Source: Drosophila pseudoobscura
Lineage: Eukaryota > Arthropoda > Insecta > Diptera > Drosophilidae
DNA: 64,000 nucleotides
Assembly: GCF_009870125.1 (NCBI RefSeq)
Contig: NC_046680.1
Coordinates: 20,851,501-20,915,500 of the forward strand
Direction: 5' to 3'
The position numbers were made by a program, and so were the translations under genes. The notes below the pieces were generated by a model, which made no database searches, was not told the origin of the DNA, and saw only the letters and a program-made list of their open reading frames with translations. Positions 35,552-45,336 of the stretch are shown piece by piece. Positions within the stretch are counted from its first letter, which is position 1; the number at the start of each line of letters is the position of its first letter.

Positions 35552-38500
35552 ATTCAGGTGAGAGTGGGGCCAGCATGCGGACGTATTTTTGGGGGAATTT
35601 TGTGAATTTCGTAGAGCTATTCCGGGTATGATAAGCGCATTCTTTGGCATGTGAACACATGCACGGGTGGGTTGTCAAAGCGTTGACAACCTTCCTTTCA
35701 TCTGGTATTTTCAAAGAGCTTGGTCCAACTGCCACCTGCCAAACAGTAACCAGAGATCCTTCCAAGAACCCTACCGACTCCTACTAGGGGCTTAAATCCG
35801 TTCTTTAATAACAATTTCTGATTGTTAAGAGTTGAGGGGACCCCTCGAAGCGAGAGGAGAGTGAAATATGGTTGGCTGTTATGCAAAAATGAGCAAATTG
35901 CATTTTATAGTCGTATACGAGTATCCCCAAAAAGGAAACAACAATTGGAAAGAGCTGAAAATTCAGCTGAGTTGGCAGAGCTCAGTGGGGCATGGAAGCG
36001 GGCATTTGGGGCTGTGGGAGTGGCACGTACCGGATTTGGTTTGCGAACTGCCACCGCAACAGTGGCAATGGTCGGTACTTGGTCAGTTTATTGCATTTAG
36101 TCAAGCTTAGTTGTTGTTTTCATGGACGATTGTTGCCAACAAATGAAAGCCGCCAGGGGCTGACGGCGGAGAGGACGGCAAATTTGATTTTCCCGCAGAA
36201 ACAGGCTGCAGGAAATTTCACATTTTCACATATTTGTTGAGGGCTCAAAGCAATATGCAAAACATGCACTTTCTGTTAGTGTTTCATCACTTTTTTTCTG
36301 AGAATGCTTGACCCTCCTCTCGCCGGCCTACAATCCAAAGTGGAAGAGCGAGGGCAAAGGCATAGCAAAATAGCAAACTGGAAAAAACGGCCAACGGTGA
36401 AAGCAACTTGAATCGAATTACATTTAGAAAATTAAATTTAAAGAGCTGGCGGCAACCAAATCCCTGGGCAAGTGAATAATGACTGCTACAAGCGGAGGCA
36501 ATAAAGAGGCTGCTCGTCCGCACGCTGAGCCCTCCACCGCCTAAGCCCCTCGAGGCCGACACGGCTGCTGCGTGTGAGAGGCTCCGATAGAGCCTCTTTG
36601 TGGATGTGTGCGGCTGTGTGTGTGAGAGTATGCCAAGTGCATTCGCCGTTGTTCAACCATCCACCAGCAGCGCGAGCTCAGCGGCTGCTCATGTTCTTGC
36701 TCTCCTTCTCCCACTGCTGGCCAGCTGCCAGGCCCACACACACTAAATTCCGTTCGGAGAGACAATGCACTAAAGAAGATTCCAAAACAGCGAAAGGGCG
36801 AAAAATAGCTGTCCTCCCCTCTCTACTCGCAGTCTGCTTTTGACTGTATGCTACTTATGCAAGACCTGGCCGCAGAGCCGCTTTATTGAAAAATCATTTT
36901 ACCTTAGATTCTCGCATGGCCAATTGAGCACATTACACACACACACCGAGACACACTCGAATGCGCATTTGGACGGAGGCAGCAGCTCCAGCAAATGGTA
37001 TTTTACGCAACGACTGCAGGAGTTGGGCGGTTTGCAGGTTTGTGCCTGTGTGTGCTTTTTCGATTTAACGGACGGGCAGTGGCCACAAATTGATTGCAAA
37101 AGTTAGTTTCGTAAATCGCTCAATGAAAGCTAGCCAAATGCCGTCATTGAGCTGTCGGGCGAGTGACATGCAGCGAGACGGAAAACGATCGAGTGAGAAG
37201 ATCCGTTTTTCTCCTATTCCGTTTGTAATTTTACACTGAGAGTGAACCAGTCAGTGAGCGAACAGCGAGTAAGCCATTTATTATTTATCCGTTACCTATT
37301 TTGCTTGCCGTTTACAAATATAGAACAAATTAATGATTTCTGCAGCATTACAATAATCAATCAATCCATTGAGTATGCAAAGCTTAAGTGCTGCTGACCA
37401 CTGTGCAGCTGCAAGTCCAAATGCAATAATTCCCATTAAGTTCCAAACCGCGCCACGCCCACAAGTTCCGCCTCCACCCTCCACTGCCTAATGATGCTTG
37501 ATTTAATTAATGCCGCATTACCTACGTGGCCAGAACGGGAGCAACCAGTCCGTGCTGTACCGCACCGCGCCGTACCCGTTTAGGCCCGAGGATTGGGAGC
37601 ACTGCCAGGGCCGGATGGCAATTGGAAACTGTTAACGTCTGCTGAGGGTGGGGAAAGGAGTAGCAGGGGGAGGAACCACATTGCCATTTGCTGATGATGA
37701 TAATTTATTGCCCCGAAGGGTTTTGCAAGGCTACCCACTCTTTCTCGCTCTCTCGTTCTGCCTCGTTCTGCCTCTGTGCGACTCCTTAGAGGAAACGATT
37801 TCCGCTTTGGGCCGCCCCGGGCGTGGGCAAATATTTGCAGTGGCTTTCTATTCGTATTTCCCCAGCCAGAGCAAACAAATTGTTAACAATATTTATTGTT
37901 TGTTCGATGTTCGTCCGCTGGATCGTTCTGCGGCTGTTGACAATGATGAAATGGCATCTTATGGCCCCATTCCGTCCCAGACTGAGCCACGCCCACTCCG
38001 TTGGCAAAATCAGCGCATGTTACTTGACCAAAGGAAGAGATTCTGACCAAGACAAGAGCGGAAGGCCGTCTGGGTGTGCAGCACTCTGGGTCACAGCCAT
38101 CGGACGGCGTCAATGCTCATTTCCGTCGACATATTTTCATTTCCTTTTGGCTTTTGGCTTTTTGATTCGTTTTCTGTTTTCGCTGTTTGTCCCATGGATT
38201 ACCAGCTGGCAAGTCCACACCCAAAACCGAAGCCCACGCCAACGGCATCCGCCCACCGCCCACCGCCCAGCGTGAATTGTAATTCATTAAACTTTTATTG
38301 TACAACATTTTCCGCCGGGGCTGCCCCTCTCTTCCTGCTTCGCAGACCGACCAGCACTTTGGCTTTGAGTCCTACTTCAATTTTAATTCGAAACTGAGGC
38401 AGGAAGAACCCATTTATGGCCCATGTACATACGAAACTTTTGGCAACATTTAAAAAATACACAAAAATCATAATTAAACTTTTCAATAGAATCTCCATAA

Positions 38501-41152
38501 ACAGGGCACCCGAAAGCAAACAGACGGCATTCGGTCGCTGCTAATTATAAATTATGTATAATTTTCCAGATCCTTTGTTGCCAAAAATAATCTTAATGAA
38601 ATCATTCAAACAAAACTTCAGGCCATCCTTATCAGACAGTGGAGGGTGTGCCAGGGGGCCGTTCTCCTGCCTGGCGGCAATTAATTTTGCTCAACATTCA
38701 TGGACGAAATGAGGCACGTTTCGATAATGAAAGCCGCAACTGACACGCCCCTCCTCGCCTCCAACCGACACGCCCCTACTAATTGTGCCAACAACTTGAT
38801 TCCAGCCGAGCAGCTGCCACCGTCTCCAGCAGTCTCCTTTTTCATTCATGCTCGTATCCGGCACCACATAAAAGTAGAGCCAAAAAAATATGCATGTGTG
38901 TATGTGTGTGCTCGTGGCGCCCCAAAAAGTATGCTATCTAATTGTTAAAGCATCAAGAAAATGCCACAAATTTTGAAGTGAAGTGGTAGAATGGGCCGCC
39001 CGCACCCGGCCACATATTTGGACAGTGGGAAATCAAGCACTGCTCTGCTTCTACTGCAGTTTCATAAAGACTCTCGACCGTACCGTGCCCTTGTATCCGA
39101 ACTTTAGAGAGAAAGTTTTCGCCTTAAACAATTCTTTAAATTTAAGGGAATATAAGAGTATATCAAGTTTATCTCATATCAACCTGTTAACAGAACAACC
39201 TATTTCTTAGATGATATACTTACTTACGTATTTTACGAATTTAATGCCGACAATTCCTTCTGCTTCCTGCACTCAATATACCCCATGTTCGGCTCGTTTA
39301 CAGGGCAGTGAAAAGCAAAGTTTTCTCTCAATCTCAAAAGTTGGAAAGTTCCATCCTTATGCAAATTGATTTGTGTCGTGTGTTTCTGCAACATTTTCCC
39401 CAAAAATGTACAATGTGGTTTGGTTCTTTGTCTGTGAGATTCATTCGTAGGTATTTATTTGATTAAGGCTTTATATGTTTGACATTTTAGTTTACGTTGT
39501 AAATGCAAAATCAACACAAAACTATTAACAAGAAATAGTCGGATAAATTAATTAAAATGTCAGCTTGGATTTATCTTTCTCTTTGCCAAAAGCGATTCCG
39601 AAATGTGCAAAACTTGACAAAAGTCCCCTCCTGCCCGGCTGCCCTTCTGTGGGATAGACTCCGGGGACGAGGCAAGGTCTCCTAGGCGGCACTTAGAAAG
39701 ACGCCCAAAGCAGATCTATGAATTTTTTATGAGTCCTGCCCAGGAGTGGGGCTTGGACAACATTCCCATTTGAATATATGTGCATAAAAATTAAAATTAA
39801 AATTCAGAGTGTGCGATTTTTTTATGACAGAGCGATTCAGATTGCATATGCAACCAACCATTTCCTTATCCATACACCCACACATGTATATATAATTTCT
39901 ACCTACATAAATAAATAATAAGAGTTTCGTTCCCATATTTGAACAGGAAACGCAATCGAAATCGAACGCCACAGCTAATTAAATGTCGAAAAATGAACAA
40001 AAACCTTTCATTTCCACTGACACGTTTTACAGTGCCTGCCAATTGTATGCGCATGGACACCGTGGGGTGTTTGCATTTCATTTAATTTCTTATTTTGATT
40101 TCAATTAAGCTCCGACATGCCGACAGTAAAAACGTATACCAATAAAATGAATGGCATACATGATGTAAATGGACATACATATATACATATACAACATATA
40201 TATATATGTATATATAGATGTTTATGCAAACTGTGTGCGCGATGATAATTTGCAGATGATACGAAAACTAAATAGATGTATAGCAAACAAGTAAAATTAT
40301 ATTGCCGTAAATTAAAAAAAAAACAGTGGATAATGGAAACGATTTATTTATTATCAGTAAATGAATAAATATATAGTATATCAATTGTGCCAATTTCAAC
40401 ATTATGAGAGAATGCATTGCATAAAAATAATAATGGACAAACCAAAAAAAAAAACTCTTTGCTAATTCAATAAAATATATATGTATGTATGCAGATCTGT
40501 GTAGAGATATATGTATATGCAGAAACTTGATGTTGGTGGTCTTTAAGTATTTAAGAATTTTCGTGTGATGCTTTTTATTATTCGTTCAATTGATTTCAAA
40601 TCAAAGTAAACCCATTCGAAATATATATGTTGGAAAATGAAATGCAATGAAGTCTCAATCTTTGTCCCGGGGTCAGGGGTTGTCCAAAGGAAGAGTTCAG
40701 CGTTTTGGCCGGAATTCCAAACAAGCGGCCACTGGCTTTTATTAACCTGTAACAAATGTCAGACCTCCTATCGTCGTCATCTCTTTGTGGGCTTTTGCTC
40801 CGGCATGAGATAAACAAAGGTACGGCGCACAAGCATAAAAGAGCAATCTGGCGATGATAACACAACGAGTATAATCTGTGTGTTGGCCATTTGGAAATCA
40901 GTTCTTCAACGATTCGCATCGCGATTCTACGTGACGTTGCCAGAGTTAGAGTTAGGGGAGTCACGGCCGCAAGACAATGCCGCTAAAAAGTCGATCAAAC
41001 GCTTAAAATGTAATCAAGTTCGGTTCGGGCCATATCTTATCTTGAGCCTTGACATATGCCAAAGGCTTTAGTGTGAATCACGGAGCACCCACTCATCCGG
41101 CAGACAGAAAACTAGCCAGTAAAGCAACCGAGTGTTAACTGATTTGGCTATA
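35552..41152. other. Non-coding stretch, possibly 3' UTR and intergenic DNA
   Basis: Only chance frames are seen. The left end may contain the rest of a spliced 3' UTR. The right third (39.1-40.6 kb) is AT-rich with ATATAC repeats near 40180-40220 and several A-rich runs. TAATTA words are frequent. No RNA gene or mobile element is recognised. Confidence 0.5.
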
Positions 41153-44100
41153 ATGGATAATCTTGGGGCTATGCTTCTCACCCTCTGCCTCCTTGGCCTC
41201 CTGATCTTCCTGCTGCGTGTAAGTGGACACTACAGTCCATCCACTGCTGCTCCTGGTTGCCCCAACTATCAAGTATCTTTTGCAGGTGCTGATGATAACC
41301 TTTCGCTCGTATACGATGTCGCAGCGCCTCAAGGATGAGCCAGGTAAGTGGGTTGTGGGATGGTTGTTCTTGAAAACAAACATAAATATTTGCCAGAGTT
41401 GGGCCACTGAACTGGTGCCCGAAAAGGGGCACTCTCTATAAATCATGAAATATATTCTTAATATATATGTACATACAATAGTATTTCACACGCACACACA
41501 CACACACACGCATAAACGGTTGTCCATGTACAGATATATATCTATTTGCGCACATTTATCATATCGCCTCATTAGATAAATTGCCAGGCACGAAAAAAAA
41601 CGGAAAACAGAGCAGAAATCACAACCAGCCGTAAGTAAGCCCCTGGCTCGGGTTGCTGCCTTTGTCACCTTATCAGCTAATGATTACAAAGCAAATATGT
41701 GCGGGTGTGCGGCTGGTGTGCGGCGGGTGTGCGCAGGTCTGACCCATGCCCGGTTGGGGCCATCAAGTTGGGCCAGTCTAGTTAGTCAGTTCGCTCGAGC
41801 TCCGCCGCGTCGCCTTTGAAGCAATTGATACATTTCGATTCGTGTTACGCAAAATAATAAATATATAGATAGACAAGAAATTATATCGAGTGGAATATGG
41901 CCCCTGCTTTAAACAGTACGGTTAGCTCTATTACAAGCACAATTTCGAATTTGACGACCACTACTACGTCGATTAGTAATGCCACTGTGAGCCCAACTCC
42001 TGCTGGGTGGGCCAGCAATGGTGGCGGATTTACCGCTACGTGGGAAGGTCCCTACGTGTACTACTATCCTAACTATGTGATGTATGTAACCCTGGTGTTT
42101 CTGTTCATCTTCCTTCTACCGCTTGTTGTGATTATGGTAAGCTGAGATCGATTTGGGATCTCCTCCTGCTAACCCTCCGCTTACTCCCATCCCCCTAGAG
42201 TGCCTTGAAACGCAAGCGGGAGGCGCAAGTCCGGGCCCTGGCTCTGCAGAGACAGCGAGGTAATTTGTCACCAGTTTTGTACTTTTAATTCAGATAGTGC
42301 TATATGACCTGCTTGAGTGCTTCGAGGAAACCAAAGTTAATCAGTCCCAGGTAGAGGTAGTAACAGTTCAGCTTGAGCAGCTCCCAGCGCTCGCGCAGTT
42401 GCAGCCATAGGGCACGCGAACGGGAGTTGGCCAGCTGGGTCCTCTGCTCGGCATACGAGGATTGGACACAGAACTTGGACATGACCCAGAAAGCGGTCAT
42501 GCGGTTCTGTGTGCGCAACGTCGATTCAATGCCCCGAATCAAATCGTTCGTCTTCAGGATGAGCAGCATCTGGCGATCGACCTGCTCCAGGACATCCGAA
42601 ATGTGAGGTAGCACCATGGACGTGTTGCTCTGAAGGGTGTTCTTCTGCAAATGGAGATAAAAATCATCAACAATAGAGTTCGAGAGAGAAAATTTGGATA
42701 AACTCACCTCCTCTTTGGAATATTTGACTTTGGTGATGCCCTGCATGACCGTCTCCCAGGGACGGCCTGTCACCATGCAGGCAAACAGTCCGTACAGATC
42801 CCCCTTGATTCCTAACTGCTCGCTGTGAAACCGCATGGCCTTGCGGTCCACATTGAGTATGCTTAGCCAGAGCTTGGAGTAATCGTAGCGGAACTTGTCC
42901 GTCAAGTTAGCGTACAGCCCGTGGTCCAGCAGGATGATCTCTACATTGTGCTGAGGTGTGCGCCGCACCAGAATGTTTCCCGGATGCGGATCACTGTGTA
43001 CAAAGCCCGTCTTGAAGATCATCTCCGAGTACAGCTGGCCGATGCGATTGGAAACCGCAAAAGCGTCGATTTTGTTGCTCTTAATGTAGGAGAGGTCCGT
43101 GACATGGCCACCCTCCAGATACTCCATGACCAGGACACGGGTGGAGCTCAGATGCCAGTAGATCTTGGGCACGCGCAGCCAGCTGTACTTCTCAAAATGC
43201 TTGGCAACCTTCTCGGCGTTGCGGCCCTCGTTGAGAAAGTCCAGCTCGACGGGCAGGTTCTTCTTGGACTCCTCCACCAGCCAGTGGATCTTAAAGTCGG
43301 GGAATATTCTGGATAGCACATTGACCGCCAGCTCCATCGTTTTCATATCCACGCGGGAGTTGCCCTTCACATACGGATGCTGCACCTTGACAGCCACTAT
43401 CTCACCGGTCTTCAGGCGAGCCTTGTGCACTTGGGCTAGGGAGGCGGTGCCAAGCGGTTCCCGCTCAAAGCTATCGAATATATCCTCCGGATTGCACTTC
43501 AGGTCCTGTCGGATCACCTTGTACAGGTCCTCGATTGGATTCTGTGGCGCATCCGAGTGCAGCACCTTCATTGTCTGCACAAACTCCTTGGGCAGCAGAT
43601 ACTCCAGGGCACCTATGTGCTGCCCGACCTTGATGTACACCCCCTTATTGGTGCATATCAGCTTCAGCAGCTTCTCGGCCGCTATCTTGTGCACCCGACT
43701 CTTCTCAGCCTTGTATTCGGGCGTCTCTTTGTCCCATTCCCTGTAGTAGAGCTCTCGCTTGTATGTCAGAGCCACATCCACGACGGCAGCAGCGGAGCGC
43801 GACAGCCGCACAATCCCTAGGGAGTTCGGGTCGTAGTCGTTTGTGTGGAGACTGAGGCCGGTGCTGACCAGTCCAGCGCCCAAGGCGCCATAGCCCAGAA
43901 CGCGACGCAACGACATCTATGGCAGCGGCTTCTGTGCTGTGGAATGTGAAGAAGAAAGTGTTAAAATTAGTGTGGTGTCTCGGTTGTTGGAATGCCAGCG
44001 CGGGAGAAGCCACTCAGGTGTGAAGCCAACAGGTTGTCACTGCCGATTAGCCCCTGAACTGTGCTCTGGGGAGGGCTTTCACTTCAAATTACCCCGAAAT

Positions 44101-45024
44101 TAGTTTTGCGAATGAGTCAGGGTCAGAGTTCACTCATTAGTTTCAGCATTTGCACTTTGTACTGAAACACTTTCGTGGCGGCCCTCTGATAGCTCAAATT
44201 GGTGCGCTTAAACCTGTTGCATCTTTCAAACAGCACAGAGCATACATTTTCATTTACATATCTCTCGATTTCTGTATGCCACATGCATCTTAACTTTCAC
44301 CTTGTGCGAGGCGCCAACGCGTATTATATAAACGTGAATGAAGGTGAGCCGATCGAAAGGTTCGAACTTGTGCAAATAGTTTCACTTACTAGATTTTGTG
44401 CGCTTTAGGTGGCGCCGCTGGTATTGCAGCCGCGTACGTAAACAACAAGCAGAAACTTTATAGAAGCAATGAAATTATTTAGAAACGCGGCCAAGCGCCA
44501 GCTGCTCGGGTGACGTCACAGCAGAGTCAGCTGACGTAACAGCGATATGCCATGTTAGGTTAACACCTTCAATCTAGCGTTTTAACAGCGAAAGCTATCG
44601 TTTTTACAGCTGAAAGCTTCTTAAAAAAAGAGCTTTGGCGGCAAGTGTAAATTTAAATGTGGTTTTGAACTCGCTTCCTTCTCTTCCTTCAGCCCGTCGT
44701 GAGATGGAAATCAGTGTGACGAACAACAATTGCAATGGCAGTTCCAGCTGTGCCGCTGGCATCAGCAGCGTCAGTGTAGGTGACCAGAACGACCAGATTA
44801 CTGTGCTGCCAAAGACTTTGGATCTGCCGCCCAGCTACGATGAGGCAGCATACTGCGAACAGAAGCAAGGAGTCAGCCATGCAGCCTCCACACTGACCAT
44901 TGCCACCAACCTGGAGGTGGGCATCAACGAGCCACCGCCAGTCTACGAGTCGGGAACTCTCGCCACCACCACGACGACAACCACCACAACGTTCCTGGTG
45001 AACGGTCAGCCACCGGTGTTGTAA
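41153..45024 (+). CDS. PPxY-tail membrane protein, isoform A
   Basis: Exons 41153-41218, 41286-41343 and 44693-45024 join in phases 0 and 1 to give 151 aa. The N-terminus is one hydrophobic helix (MLLTLCLLGLLIFLLR, continuing VLMITF) followed by a short basic stretch. The shared last exon encodes a 110-residue cytosolic-type tail with two WW-domain ligands, LPPSYDEA and PPPVYES, and a C-terminal poly-Thr run. PPxY motifs recruit Nedd4-class ubiquitin ligases, so an adaptor or trafficking regulator is likely. A different first module (isoform B) splices into the same tail in the same phase. The 2.4-kb intron before the tail contains the ADCK1 gene on the other strand. A poly(A) signal is at 45047. 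I do not recognise the gene name. Confidence 0.7.
41897..45024 (+). CDS. PPxY-tail membrane protein, isoform B (alternative promoter)
   Basis: Exons 41897-42136, 42199-42259 and 44693-45024 join in phases 0 and 1 to give 210 aa. This version begins with a Ser/Thr-rich ectodomain of about 55 residues carrying several N-glycosylation sequons (NST, NLT, NAT), then a transmembrane helix (YVTLVFLFIFLLPLVVIM), then a basic segment (ALKRKREAQVRALALQRQR), then the same PPxY tail as isoform A. The long extracellular part has no signal peptide, so it would be a reverse signal-anchor (N-out) protein. An initiator-like TCAGTT near 41787 about 110 bp upstream suggests its own promoter. Both first modules end in phase 1, which is what allows the swap. 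Confidence 0.72.
42300..43916 (-). CDS. Adck1: ADCK1-type mitochondrial UbiB/ABC1 kinase-like protein
   Basis: The coding sequence is 43916-42708 plus 42644-42300, or 517 aa, with a 63-nt intron (42707-42645) that is in frame and has no stop; retained, it would add 21 residues (538 aa). Family features are an N-terminal targeting segment and hydrophobic stretch (VLGYGALGAGLVSTGLSL), the UbiB-specific KxGQ motif (YIKVGQHIGALEYLLPKEF) about residue 95, the Ala-rich nucleotide loop GTASLAQVHKA, lysine in VAVKVQHP, catalytic FVHSDPHPGN and metal-binding DHG (LLDHGLY). ADCK1 acts inside mitochondria, where fly work ties it to cristae and MICOS maintenance. The gene lies wholly inside an intron of the plus-strand PPxY gene, its stop only 40 bp from that gene's exon end. 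The symbol is assigned by family. Confidence 0.93.
   Translation of the reverse strand: MSLRRVLGYGALGAGLVSTGLSLHTNDYDPNSLGIVRLSRSAAAVVDVALTYKRELYYREWDKETPEYKAEKSRVHKIAAEKLLKLICTNKGVYIKVGQHIGALEYLLPKEFVQTMKVLHSDAPQNPIEDLYKVIRQDLKCNPEDIFDSFEREPLGTASLAQVHKARLKTGEIVAVKVQHPYVKGNSRVDMKTMELAVNVLSRIFPDFKIHWLVEESKKNLPVELDFLNEGRNAEKVAKHFEKYSWLRVPKIYWHLSSTRVLVMEYLEGGHVTDLSYIKSNKIDAFAVSNRIGQLYSEMIFKTGFVHSDPHPGNILVRRTPQHNVEIILLDHGLYANLTDKFRYDYSKLWLSILNVDRKAMRFHSEQLGIKGDLYGLFACMVTGRPWETVMQGITKVKYSKEEVSLSKFSLSNSIVDDFYLHLQKNTLQSNTSMVLPHISDVLEQVDRQMLLILKTNDLIRGIESTLRTQNRMTAFWVMSKFCVQSSYAEQRTQLANSRSRALWLQLRERWELLKLNCYYLYLGLINFGFLEALKQVI
44511..44539. promoter_or_regulatory. Twin CRE/ATF sites in promoter region
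   Basis: An exact TGACGTCA (44511-44518) and TGACGTAA (44532-44539) lie 14 bp apart with a GAGTCAGC AP-1-like word between them. They are 600 bp upstream of the ADCK1 start codon and 150 bp before the shared exon of the PPxY gene, so they could serve ADCK1 or an internal promoter of the latter. Confidence 0.5.
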
Positions 45025-45046
45025 CAAAAACTTTCGATTCCGAAAT

Positions 45047-45052
45047 AATAAA
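45047..45052 (+). terminator. Poly(A) signal of PPxY gene
   Basis: AATAAA lies 22 bp after the stop codon. The Regnase-like gene on the other strand ends about 290 bp away, so the two converge. Confidence 0.65.
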
Positions 45053-45336
45053 TTGTATTCCATACTTAAATATACACGCTTATACATATATACAAGAAAT
45101 TTTAAGAGTAATTCTTATGTATGAATTAAATTTTTCTTTAATTTTCGATTAAGCAATTTACTAAATGCTGAAATAAACGTATCCCTGATGATTTTTAAAC
45201 TTTTCATTTCTTGATGTGATTCAAAAAAGAAAAGATGGAGCCACAGAAATGCCAACGAGACATGAAATGTAAATAGCTTCAATGAGATAACTTATTTAAC
45301 TAAACTGAACGAATTTAAATACATATAAGGAAGGAT

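Noticed and set aside
44358-44368. B-box-like word GGTTCGAAC
   Set aside because: No A-box or cloverleaf can be drawn upstream.
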